From positions 1-64,000 of the forward strand of contig JADLHM010000046.1 in the NCBI GenBank assembly GCA_020848745.1: a DNA stretch of 64,000 bases, in the 5' to 3' direction. Origin of the DNA: Deltaproteobacteria bacterium (GTDB lineage Bacteria > Desulfobacterota > Binatia > UTPRO1). Positions 9,152 through 17,045 of the stretch are shown here, in pieces. The notes beneath the pieces were generated by a model. It was not told the DNA's origin. It made no database searches and saw only the letters and a program-made list of their open reading frames with translations. Both the position numbers and the translations under genes were made by a program. Each line of letters begins with the position of its first letter. The stretch's first letter is position 1.

Positions 9152-9296
9152 CCGCGCGGTAATGCGAGCGCGTGCTCCACCAGTGCCTCGGGTTCGGGTT
9201 CGCCGTATTCACGCTGGGTGCCCGTAGAACCTGGAGCAGAGCTCGAGTCGAGCGCGCTCCTCCGACTCGCGACAACGGAAATCCACGCCGCCGCCG

Positions 9297-9866
9297 CTAT
9301 TCTGCCTTCACGCGAGATAGATAGCCGCCACTCTCGGTATCGACCTTGATCATGTCCCCGACGTCGACGAAGTTCGGCACGGGCACGACGAGCCCGGTCT
9401 CGGTGGTAGCCGGCTTCAGCACGTTGGTAACGGTGGCCGTCTTGAGACCGGGCGCCGTGTCGGTCACGCGCAGGTCGACGGTCTTCGGAAGCGTCACGCC
9501 GATGGGCTTCCCCTCGTAGAAGTCCACCGTGACCCGCATATTGGCGAGCAAGTACTGCACGGCGTCTCCCAGCCACTCGGCGTCGAGCGCGATCTGCTCG
9601 AAGCTTTCCGTGTTCATGAAGTGGTGTCCCTCGCCATCGCCGTAGAGGTACTCCATCTCCTGCTGGTCGAGCGTCACGCGATCGATCTTGTCTTCCGACC
9701 GAAAACGATTCTCGGTCTGCGTTCCGGAGCGCACGCTCCGCATCTTGGTCTGGACCATGCCCCGCCAGTTTCCCGGCGTGATGTGCGTGACCGCCATGAC
9801 GCGGTAGAGATCGTTCTGGTAGTTGATGAGCATACCGACGCGCAGCTGCGTTGCAGGGATCAGCAT
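9297..9866 (-). CDS. efp: Translation elongation factor P
   Basis: EF-P, 189 residues, binds between the P and E sites and relieves ribosome stalling at polyproline. It has the usual KOW-like N-terminal domain and two OB domains; the C-terminus includes VPNFVDVGDMIKVDTESGGYLSRV, which matches the family's conserved end. The ATG at 9866 has AGGAGG-like sequence (CTCGGGAGG) upstream; a longer frame from 9938 has no support. The tip of domain I reads HITPGNWRG, so the position that carries the modified Lys34 of Escherichia coli EF-P is Asn33 here. No epmA, epmB or earP gene is in the window. Confidence 0.95.
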   Translation of the reverse strand: MLIPATQLRVGMLINYQNDLYRVMAVTHITPGNWRGMVQTKMRSVRSGTQTENRFRSEDKIDRVTLDQQEMEYLYGDGEGHHFMNTESFEQIALDAEWLGDAVQYLLANMRVTVDFYEGKPIGVTLPKTVDLRVTDTAPGLKTATVTNVLKPATTETGLVVPVPNFVDVGDMIKVDTESGGYLSRVKAE

Positions 9867-10012
9867 CGAACCTCCCGAGGAAATCAGCGGGGCGAGGTAC
9901 CACCCCCGATGGCGGAACGCAACGCGGCGCGCCGGCACGGACCACCCGCGGACGGCCGTGCGAATCCATCCGCTCCGACGGTATAACTCTGCGTCCTATC
10001 AGCGAGTTCGCC

Positions 10013-10040
10013 TTGACACATCCGGGGGCCCGTCGATAAT
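10013..10040 (+). promoter_or_regulatory. Sigma-70-type promoter of the reductase-cytochrome operon
   Basis: A perfect -35 TTGACA (10013-10018), a 16-base spacer, and GATAAT (10035-10040), which differs from TATAAT at one base. The start of transcription should be near 10047, leaving a leader of about 100 bases before the reductase ATG at 10151. Confidence 0.75.
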
Positions 10041-10085
10041 GGCGGGGAGGCTGTCTGCGTCGTCAGTGCTTCAACCACCCGCCGG

Positions 10086-10107
10086 GCGCGCGGGGATGCC
10101 CGCGTGC
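10086..10107 (+). promoter_or_regulatory. Stem-loop in the reductase operon 5' leader
   Basis: Nine base pairs, one a G-U wobble, between 10086-10094 and 10099-10107 close a GATG tetraloop. It sits in the middle of the leader between the promoter and the ribosome-binding site (CAGGAG, about 10137-10142). It does not mask that site directly. I cannot match it to a known riboswitch. Confidence 0.4.
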
Positions 10108-10150
10108 TCGTCGGCCGCCGGTCGAAGGCAGCTACTCAGGAGCGAACGTC

Positions 10151-11815
10151 ATGCTTTTTCCGAGTGATCGACAGTTGCGCGACGGCCTCACGGGCCACGA
10201 GGGGCGTGTTCAGGGCTTCATCGGGGGTTCCATCACGTCCGACGAATTCCGCCCGATGCGCCTCAGCTACGGCCTCTACTACCAGCTCGATCACACGAGC
10301 TACATGCAGCGGATCAAGATTCCGGGCGGCCTGCTCACGGTCCCGCAGATGCAGTGCTTGAACGACATCGCGGACGACTACGGGCGGGGCGTCGCGCACC
10401 TCACCACCCGTCAGGACATCCAGATCCACTGGGTTCCCCTGGGCGACGTCGGCACGATGTATCGGCGCCTCCACGCCGTCGGCATCACGACGCGCGGCGC
10501 GTGCTCCGACGGCGTCCGCAACGTGACGGCTTGCCCGCACAGTGGGCTCCTCGCGTCGGAATCCTTCGACGTCTCACCCTACGCGCAGCTCATCAACGAC
10601 TATTTCCTCTTCAACCCGCTGAACCTGACGTTGCCGCGGAAGTTCAAGATCTCCGTCACCAACTGCGAGCGCGACTGCGCCCAGGGCCCGATCAACGACA
10701 TCGGCCTCTACGCCCACGTCCGCACCGAGAGCGGGAAGCGCGTCCCCGGCTTCGCGGTCGCCGTCGCAGGCGGCCTCGGATCCCAGCCGTACCTCGCGAC
10801 GCGCCTGCGCGATTTCGTGCCGGCCGAGGACGTGCTGATCGTCTCGGAAGCGATCCTGCGCATCCAGCACCGCCTCGGCGAGCGCAAGAACCGGAGCCGG
10901 GCGCGGGTGAAGTATCTCATGCGCAAGCTCGGCGCCGACAATTTCTCGAAGGCGCTCGACGAGGAGGTCGCGCGGGTCGAGGCGAAGCGCGGCGACGAGC
11001 TGCGCCGCGAGACTCGCGAGTACGTGGCGGGCTATGAGCTGCCAGCGCCGCGCCACCCGGGCGCCCCCCTGGCCGGCGGCGACGCCGCCTACGGCGCGTG
11101 GGCGGCCACCAACGTGACCGCGCAACGCGATGGCGGATACTTCCTCGTGACCGTCACGGTGCCGATCGGCGATTACACGACCGCGCAAGGACGCGCGCTC
11201 GCCGCGCTCGCCGACGAGCATGGCAACGGCACTCTCCGCGTCTCCAATGAACAGAACTTCCTGCTGCCGTCGATCAGCGGCAAGGACGTTCCGGCGGTCT
11301 ACCGGCGACTCGTCGAGATCGGCCTTGCGGAATCGGGCGCGAACCACATCACGGACGTCGTCTCGTGCCCCGGAGCGGACTATTGCAGCCTCGCCGTGAC
11401 CCGCTCCATGGGAATGGCCGAACGCATCCGTCACCACCTGGCCGAAAGCGGCATATCCGCCGGTGCTCTCGGCGAGCTGCACGTGAAGATCAGCGGATGC
11501 CCGAACTCGTGCGGACAACATCACGTCGGCGACATCGGCCTGACCGGGATGTTGATCAAAGGCAAGGACGGCGTAGAGCGCCCCCACTACTCGATTCTGC
11601 TCGGCGGCCACGTCGGGGAGCACGACCACGCGGTCGGCAAGCGGCTCGGCGGCCGGTTCCCCGAAGCGGCCGCTCCGCGTGCGATCGCGGCAATCGCCGA
11701 ATGCTACCGGACGCGCCGCGCGCCGGGAGAGGCGTTCCACGTGTTCGTGAAGCGGGTCGGCATGGACGAACTCAGCAAGATCGCCGTCGCGGCGGCCCCC
11801 GACGACGTTCGCTGA
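10151..11815 (+). CDS. Siroheme/4Fe-4S nitrite or sulfite reductase (ferredoxin-type)
   Basis: A 554-residue single-chain reductase that would reduce nitrite to ammonia or sulfite to sulfide with six electrons. It has the duplicated ferredoxin-like and siroheme-binding halves of the family. The cluster/siroheme cysteines are Cys406, Cys412 (CPGADYC), Cys450 and Cys454 (CPNSC). The N-terminal half shows HLTTRQDIQIHWV and GVRNVTACP, as in plant-type nitrite/sulfite reductases, and KFKISVTNCERDC. The start has CAGGAG eight bases upstream. The CSD-like, cupredoxin-like and cytochrome genes follow on the same strand with gaps of 4, 6 and 9 bases, so this is the head of a redox operon. Substrate cannot be fixed from sequence; there are no adjacent cys or nir genes. 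Confidence 0.9.
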   Translation: MLFPSDRQLRDGLTGHEGRVQGFIGGSITSDEFRPMRLSYGLYYQLDHTSYMQRIKIPGGLLTVPQMQCLNDIADDYGRGVAHLTTRQDIQIHWVPLGDVGTMYRRLHAVGITTRGACSDGVRNVTACPHSGLLASESFDVSPYAQLINDYFLFNPLNLTLPRKFKISVTNCERDCAQGPINDIGLYAHVRTESGKRVPGFAVAVAGGLGSQPYLATRLRDFVPAEDVLIVSEAILRIQHRLGERKNRSRARVKYLMRKLGADNFSKALDEEVARVEAKRGDELRRETREYVAGYELPAPRHPGAPLAGGDAAYGAWAATNVTAQRDGGYFLVTVTVPIGDYTTAQGRALAALADEHGNGTLRVSNEQNFLLPSISGKDVPAVYRRLVEIGLAESGANHITDVVSCPGADYCSLAVTRSMGMAERIRHHLAESGISAGALGELHVKISGCPNSCGQHHVGDIGLTGMLIKGKDGVERPHYSILLGGHVGEHDHAVGKRLGGRFPEAAAPRAIAAIAECYRTRRAPGEAFHVFVKRVGMDELSKIAVAAAPDDVR

Positions 11816-11819
11816 ACCC

Positions 11820-12071
11820 ATGCCCGTCGAAGATGTGCCGGTCGAGCGTCGGTACTACCGGGGCACCGTGTCCGTCGTGCATCACGGCAGCCGGACGGGG
11901 TGGCTTCGGACGGAGCGCGGTCGGGAGGTTCCGTTCGCCGCGGCGCACCTGACCCTCGTCGGCACCACGAGCTTCTCGACCCTGTGTCCCGGCCTTCAGG
12001 TCGGATTCGACCTCGGTCGGAGCTCTCGCGGGCTATGCGTGACGACGATCCGGGTGTACGACACGCCCTGA
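11820..12071 (+). CDS. Small protein with a divergent cold-shock-like OB fold
   Basis: An 83-residue protein starting four bases after the reductase stop. Its layout follows the cold shock domain: GTVSVVHHGSRTGWLRTERG at the place of GTVKWFN-KGFGFI, then EVPFAAAHLT where VFVHFSAI would be, and GLQVGFDLGRSSRGLCVTTIRV at the place of GQKVEFEVGPKGPQAANVRV. The aromatic RNP1/RNP2 residues that bind nucleic acid in CspA are mostly missing, leaving one Trp. It could be a fold relative with another role, for example partnering with the reductase, or a weak RNA binder. This assignment rests on my alignment by eye. Confidence 0.7.
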   Translation: MPVEDVPVERRYYRGTVSVVHHGSRTGWLRTERGREVPFAAAHLTLVGTTSFSTLCPGLQVGFDLGRSSRGLCVTTIRVYDTP

Positions 12072-12077
12072 CCGGAG

Positions 12078-12791
12078 ATGACCAGACACGTTCTCGCCGC
12101 CATCACCATGTTGGTGGGCTCGGTCGCTCCGTGCCTCGCCTACGAGGCCATTCCATTCCAGGATGGCGGCGCGATCCGAGGGCGGGTCCGCTATGTCGGC
12201 GAGCCTCCGAGGCCGGCGGTGATCTCCATCACGAAGGATCCCGAGGTCTGCGGTCACGAGAAGGTCGCCGGCGACCTTCTCGTGTCGCCGCGTAAGGCCA
12301 TTCGGAACGTCGTCGTACGATTGCGCGACGTCCCCCGGGGCAAGCCCATGCCGAAGCCGCGAACGGTGCGGTTGCGCCAGAAGGCGTGTGAATACGTGCC
12401 GCGCGTGGCGGTATTCCCCGCGGGATCGCGCGTCCGTATCGAGAATCTCGACGAGATCCTCCACAACACCAACACGCGCTCGGAACGGAATCGGCCATTC
12501 ACCTTGGCGCAGCCCGGATTCCGTCGCGTCTTCGATAAGCGCATCGATGAGCCGGAGATGCCGATTCGAATCCGCTGCGACGTCCATTCCTGGATGGCGG
12601 CCTGGTGGATCGCGCAGGAGCACCCCTACTACGCGTTGACGGACGAGGACGGCGTCTTCGCCATCGAAGACGTTCCGCCAGGTAGCTACACCATCGAAGC
12701 GTGGCACGAAACGCTGGGCACGATCACGCAGGCCGTGACCGTGGCTCCGCACGCAGCGCTCGACGTCACGCTCCACATGACTTCACGCTAG
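12078..12791 (+). CDS. Secreted cupredoxin-like protein with carboxypeptidase-regulatory-like C-terminus
   Basis: A 237-residue exported protein with a signal peptide of about 21 residues ending CLA. The middle holds a plastocyanin-like fold with VFPAGSRVRIENLDEILHN, where His would be the first copper ligand, and RCDVHSWM, which supplies the Cys-His-Met set of a type I copper site. The end, YALTDEDGVFAIEDVPPGSYTIEAWHE, is typical of small carboxypeptidase-regulatory/SpaA-like beta-sandwich domains. Similar proteins occur next to periplasmic cytochromes in deltaproteobacteria. The gene lies between the OB-fold gene and the cytochrome gene with short gaps, suggesting an electron-transfer or envelope role; copper binding is predicted, not shown. 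Confidence 0.85.
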   Translation: MTRHVLAAITMLVGSVAPCLAYEAIPFQDGGAIRGRVRYVGEPPRPAVISITKDPEVCGHEKVAGDLLVSPRKAIRNVVVRLRDVPRGKPMPKPRTVRLRQKACEYVPRVAVFPAGSRVRIENLDEILHNTNTRSERNRPFTLAQPGFRRVFDKRIDEPEMPIRIRCDVHSWMAAWWIAQEHPYYALTDEDGVFAIEDVPPGSYTIEAWHETLGTITQAVTVAPHAALDVTLHMTSR

Positions 12792-12800
12792 GTTGATCGC

Positions 12801-14618
12801 ATGCGCCAGACCACGCCCCTCGATTCCGTTGTTCCCTCGAAACCGACCCGCCGCCGCGTCGCGCTGCTGACCCTGGCGCTCACCACAGTCCTCGTCGCGG
12901 ATCTCGCCGCGCGCGGCCCGAGGACCGTCGCCGCCGGCGCCCTCTCGGGAGCGGTGAACGAGAATCCGCTGCGCAAGGCCGACCCCAAGGAGCGGGCCAC
13001 CGCGCTGACTGCCGCCTGGACCACCTTCCAGAGCTCCTGTCGGCCGTGCCACGGCAGTCTCGGTGCCGGCGACGGCCCTCACGCGTACGCGTTCCCGAAA
13101 CGCTCGGCCGACCTCCGCCGCCCGAGTCGCGAGGTCGCACCCGACGCGGTCCGCTTCGCCAGGATTCGCGATGGCGCCGCCGTGCTCCCGGAGCGTCCTT
13201 GGGAATCCAACATGCCGGCCTTCGGCGACGAGCTCGACGCCTCGGCGATCTGGGGCCTGGTGGCCCTGCTGGAAGATTTCGGGAAAGAGGGGTCGGGACT
13301 CGATGCCGAGTCCAGCGGCACGGACATCTATGCGGCTCGGTGCGCCGCCTGCCACGGCGCGAGCGGGGCGGGGGACGGTCCACTTGCCGCCGAGCTGCTC
13401 CCGCCGCCCCGCAATTTCGTGCATGGCGCGTACCGTCTCCGCTCCACGGAGTTCGGGGAGGCCCCGCTCGACTCGGACATCATCGGCTCCACCGCCCACG
13501 GCTTGGGGGTGACCGGCATGGGTCGCTTCCTGTCCCTCGGCGTGCAACGGCTCGAAGACGTCGCGGCGACGGTGATGTCGTTCAACCCGAAACTCTTCGC
13601 CGGCACGCCGAAGACCCTCACCGGCAGCCCCACGCCCGCGCAATCGATCGACCAGCTCGCGGCGCGCGGACGGGCCGTCTACGAGGAGGCGAAATGCGCC
13701 GAGTGCCACGGAGCGACGGGGCGGGGTGATGGACCGTCCGCATCCACCCTCAAGGACGACGAGGGCCATCCGTCCGTCGCCACCAACCTCACGCAGCGCT
13801 GGACCTTCAAGATCGGGAGCTCCGCGAACGACGTCTTCCGGACACTCGCGAGCGGCCTCAACGGCACGTCGATGAAGAGCTACTCGAACCTCCCCCCCGA
13901 CGACCGTTGGGCGCTCGCGTACTATCTCGATCGCATCGGACGGGGGCGTCCGCGTGCCGCGACCAGCATCCCGGCCGCCGTCGTGACCGACGAGATCCCA
14001 CTCGACCCCGCGCACCCGTTCTGGAAGGCAGCGCTCCGCACCGAGGTCCCGATGGCACCACAGATCGAGATCGCCCCCCACTGGACCGACCCCGCGATCT
14101 CCGTGGTCGAAGTGGTCGCCGCGGTCAACAAGGATCAACTCGGCATGATGCTCACGTGGGACGACCGGTCGCCCGATCTCCGCAACGACGAGACGCGCGC
14201 CGCCTCGGTCGCCGCGGCGCTCGCACGCCACGGCGCATGGAAGCTGCCCGACGCGATCGCCGTCGAGTTTCCGAAGGAGATCGACTCGAAGGGCGCGCTG
14301 CCGCCGAGTCTCCTCGGCGACGAGAAGCGGCCCGTGCGCCGCTGGTACTGGTCCGCGGAGCGGCAGGAGCGCGGCGAAGCCGAAGCGATCGTCCAGCTCG
14401 TCGCCGGTCCCCGCGCGACCCCCGTCACGAGCACCGACAGCGGACCCGTCCGGACAGCCGCAGCCCATGCGAACGGGCAGTGGCGCGTCGTCATGGTCGC
14501 GAAGCGTCCCGGTGCGGTCACGAGCCTCCCGGTGTCCATCCAGGCATGGGACGGCGGCGCAGGAGAGAGCGGAACGTGGTTCGGCTACTCCGCGTGGATG
14601 ACGCTCAACCTCCAGTGA
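12801..14618 (+). CDS. Three-haem cytochrome c with ethylbenzene-dehydrogenase gamma-like domain
   Basis: A 605-residue exported protein with a signal anchor at about residues 20-36. Three CxxCH haem c sites occur at Cys80-His84 (CRPCH), Cys181-His185 (CAACH) and Cys299-His303 (CAECH), each followed by G-x-x-G-x-GDGP, as in class I cytochromes of the soxX/nirM kind. From about residue 385, the segment EIPLDPAHPFWKAA leads into a beta-rich domain ending GESGTWFGYSAWMTLNLQ, resembling the b-type haem subunit of ethylbenzene/dimethylsulfide dehydrogenases. It closes the operon with the siroheme reductase and the cupredoxin-like gene. It probably carries electrons in the periplasm; partners and redox direction are inference. 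Its 3' end overlaps the convergent gene by 14 bases. Confidence 0.88.
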   Translation: MRQTTPLDSVVPSKPTRRRVALLTLALTTVLVADLAARGPRTVAAGALSGAVNENPLRKADPKERATALTAAWTTFQSSCRPCHGSLGAGDGPHAYAFPKRSADLRRPSREVAPDAVRFARIRDGAAVLPERPWESNMPAFGDELDASAIWGLVALLEDFGKEGSGLDAESSGTDIYAARCAACHGASGAGDGPLAAELLPPPRNFVHGAYRLRSTEFGEAPLDSDIIGSTAHGLGVTGMGRFLSLGVQRLEDVAATVMSFNPKLFAGTPKTLTGSPTPAQSIDQLAARGRAVYEEAKCAECHGATGRGDGPSASTLKDDEGHPSVATNLTQRWTFKIGSSANDVFRTLASGLNGTSMKSYSNLPPDDRWALAYYLDRIGRGRPRAATSIPAAVVTDEIPLDPAHPFWKAALRTEVPMAPQIEIAPHWTDPAISVVEVVAAVNKDQLGMMLTWDDRSPDLRNDETRAASVAAALARHGAWKLPDAIAVEFPKEIDSKGALPPSLLGDEKRPVRRWYWSAERQERGEAEAIVQLVAGPRATPVTSTDSGPVRTAAAHANGQWRVVMVAKRPGAVTSLPVSIQAWDGGAGESGTWFGYSAWMTLNLQ

Positions 14619-16239
14619 GATCCGTCGCGGCCTCCAGCGTGGCGGAGACCTCGAGCCAACCGACCGCCTGACCAGCGACGCAGACGAGCGCGAATCGCGT
14701 CTCGACCACCGTGTCGTGCGGTCCCTGTCGCCGAACGGGAATCACCCGCTCCAACGTAGCCACGATGGCGACCTCTTCGTCCCGCTCGTCGGCGCCTTCG
14801 AGTACGAGCGTGCCCCTCTCGGCGGAGACGTCGATCGCGGCGACGGCCGCCACGGTCCGATACGCCGCACCCGCCCGTCGATGCCCGACGAGCGCTTTCG
14901 CGCACCATCGATCTCTCGACCCGAGCGACTCGAGTGCGTCCGTGGCCAGCACGAGCGGACCGCAGGCCGCGTCTGGGAGAGTGATGCGCCCGCGCGGAAC
15001 GCGCGCGCGCGACGACAGCTCGACGTCCGTGACGACGCCCCGCGTCGCGATCTCGTACCGGCGGCCCTCGATCTCTATCGCCCCATGCACCTCGCCGAGA
15101 GACTCGCTACCGATCGCGATCTGCGCCGGGTCCGTTCGACGGAAGCGGAGATCCAAACGGGCCTCGACGAGCCGGCCATCCGCGAGCCCGCGCTCGAGAT
15201 CGAGAAAAGGCGTATGGGTCGGGAACGCTATGACCGGTCCGTCGTAGACGAAACGCATCGATCCGTCCGCCGCACGCTCACAGACCAGCGGCGGCACCAC
15301 CCATCCCCTCGACGGATCGACGAGCTCGCCGGTGAAGAGCGCGAGCCGAGTGGGGCTCTCGCTCACGATCACGCGGCCGGCCACCGGCCCCCCGTCCCCG
15401 GCCTCGATGCTCACCATCACGAAGAGGTCTCCCGCGGTGAGCTGAATGCCCCGCCGTCGGGTCAGGCGTCCGCGGCCCGCCACGAGCACGGTGTGGCCAC
15501 GCGTTCGTGGCGGTTCGAGGCGACCCGCCAGGAACGAACGCGCGGTCGACGCCAGCTGACCGAGGAACCGGTCCCGGCGAACTCCGGGCCACCGGAGCGG
15601 AATCGCCAGCTCGAGCTGCGCGGCGTCGATGGTCCCGAAGCCTCGGAGCGCCGCGATCGGGCAGGACGTCTGATCGTCCTCGTCCCCGTTCAGCCGAAAG
15701 AGTTGGAGCAGATTGTCGGGATGCGCGGCCGGATAGCGACTCCCGATCGTCACGACGACACCGTCGGTGGCGACGCGTTCGCGGAGCGGCCGAACGCACG
15801 CGGCGACGAAATCATCGGACACCGTACCGGAGCCGGGTCGCACCGCGCGCAACCCCTCGGGATGCTCGCGCAAGCCGATCCCGATGTCGCATGCGACCTG
15901 GCCGACGTTCCACCCGTGGATCACCAGGACCAGCGCTCGCCCCGCATCGGTGATCATGCCCCGCAGCATCTCTCCCACCACGTCCATGAACCAGGGAGCC
16001 TCGCGGCGAACCTGGCTCGTGCGGTTCAGATCGAGCTCGTTGCGATCCCTGTGCTCGTTGATGACGACGCCGGCGTCCAGGAGCCGTCCGAGCTCACGGG
16101 TCACGTCGGCGGTGTGGAGGTCGTTCACCTTGTGCCGACCCGGGATGCGCAGGTCGCGGCGCCGACCCCCGTGCGGCGCCAGGAGCAGGATCGGCGCAGC
16201 GCCGGGTCGGACGACCAGCCACGGTGGATAGGTCGGCAT
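14605..16239 (-). CDS. N-formylglutamate-amidohydrolase-like protein with extra C-terminal region
   Basis: A 544-residue protein. Residues about 15-215 show PHGGRR, NDLHTADVT, then EHRDRNELDLNR and VIHGWN, the spacing seen in N-formylglutamate amidohydrolase-fold zinc enzymes, which hydrolyse N-formylglutamate or related amides. The rest (about 260-544) has no motif I can name and reads as beta-rich, with phrases such as GRVIVSESPTRLALFTGELVDPSRGW and VYDGPVIAFPTHTPFLDLE. That is far longer than the roughly 270-residue family. The gene is monocistronic on the minus strand, tail-to-tail with the cytochrome. The amidohydrolase call is moderate; the substrate is unknown. Confidence 0.6.
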   Translation of the reverse strand: MPTYPPWLVVRPGAAPILLLAPHGGRRRDLRIPGRHKVNDLHTADVTRELGRLLDAGVVINEHRDRNELDLNRTSQVRREAPWFMDVVGEMLRGMITDAGRALVLVIHGWNVGQVACDIGIGLREHPEGLRAVRPGSGTVSDDFVAACVRPLRERVATDGVVVTIGSRYPAAHPDNLLQLFRLNGDEDDQTSCPIAALRGFGTIDAAQLELAIPLRWPGVRRDRFLGQLASTARSFLAGRLEPPRTRGHTVLVAGRGRLTRRRGIQLTAGDLFVMVSIEAGDGGPVAGRVIVSESPTRLALFTGELVDPSRGWVVPPLVCERAADGSMRFVYDGPVIAFPTHTPFLDLERGLADGRLVEARLDLRFRRTDPAQIAIGSESLGEVHGAIEIEGRRYEIATRGVVTDVELSSRARVPRGRITLPDAACGPLVLATDALESLGSRDRWCAKALVGHRRAGAAYRTVAAVAAIDVSAERGTLVLEGADERDEEVAIVATLERVIPVRRQGPHDTVVETRFALVCVAGQAVGWLEVSATLEAATDLTGG

Positions 16240-16352
16240 CGCGAGAAATCTACCTGCGGTCTCGTGCCTTTGTCACCGCGTCGTCGCGGACCCGTCATTC
16301 CGCGCGGCGCTTTGACGGGTTTCCTCCTCACGGCTAGAGGAAGCGGGCGCCC

Positions 16353-17045
16353 ATGACGGGTTTGACGACGCCGCACGCGTACCCCGGCAAGCTGATCATC
16401 GTCGAAGGCATCGACGGCTCCGGGAAGTCGACGCAGCTCTCCCTGCTGCACAGCTGGCTCCTCGCGCAAGGGCGCAAGGTATTCTTCACCGAGTGGAACT
16501 CGTCGGCGCTGGTGCGCCGATCGCTGCGCCGCGGAAAGAAGAAGGACCTGCTCACCCCCACGACGTTCAGCATACTACATGCCGCCGACTTCGCGGATCG
16601 CCTCACGTTCAAGATCATCCCTCCGTTGAAGGCCGGCATGACCGTGCTCGCGGACCGCTACGTCTACACCGCCTTCGGACGCGACGTCGCACGCGGCGTC
16701 GACGACGAATGGGTACGCGCGCTCTACAGCTTCGCCCCCAAGCCCGACCTCGCCATCTACTTCCGGGTCCCCATCGAAGTCTCGCTCCAGCGCATCCTGA
16801 GCGGACGGACCAAGTTGAAGTATCACGAAGCCGGCATGGACCTCGGCCTGAGCCGCGATCCCACCGAAAGCTTTCGCTTGTTCCAGAGCCGCATCCTCGT
16901 GATCTACGACGAGTTGGTGCGGGAGTTCGGACTCGAGGTCATCGACGCCACCGCCGACATCACGCAACAACAACAACAGGTCCGTCGATTGGCCGCGGCT
17001 GTTCTGGGATTGGAGGGGAGGGCGCCGCGTGCACGACGCCGATAA
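16353..17045 (+). CDS. Thymidylate-kinase-family protein, first of a tandem pair
   Basis: A 230-residue P-loop kinase. The phosphate-binding loop GIDGSGKST is intact, with Lys25. Downstream are FADRLTFKIIPPLKAGMTVLADRYVYTAFGRD, matching the DR(Y/H) motif that in Tmk binds dTMP, and PDLAIYFRVPIEVSLQRI, the usual position preceding the lid. A long insertion-free C-terminal helix ends in a run QQQQQ and a basic tail. It overlaps the next gene by 17 bases. It may be the cell's dTMP kinase or a paralogue with another acceptor: the lid region carries GRTKLKYHEAGMDLGLS rather than the usual short RxR lid. Confidence 0.82.
   Translation: MTGLTTPHAYPGKLIIVEGIDGSGKSTQLSLLHSWLLAQGRKVFFTEWNSSALVRRSLRRGKKKDLLTPTTFSILHAADFADRLTFKIIPPLKAGMTVLADRYVYTAFGRDVARGVDDEWVRALYSFAPKPDLAIYFRVPIEVSLQRILSGRTKLKYHEAGMDLGLSRDPTESFRLFQSRILVIYDELVREFGLEVIDATADITQQQQQVRRLAAAVLGLEGRAPRARRR

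Noticed and set aside
9148-9300. Short minus-strand frame ending in TGA that overlaps the trmB ATG
   Set aside because: The overlap is suggestive (ATGA), but the frame has no start of its own apart from efp-antisense sequence, and another frame has an equally gene-like but interrupted reading; too little to call a gene.
14716-16356. 546-codon plus-strand frame opposite the amidohydrolase-like gene
   Set aside because: Composition is Arg/His-rich with G/C-rich first and second positions, as expected for an antisense shadow of a high-GC gene; it has no motif.
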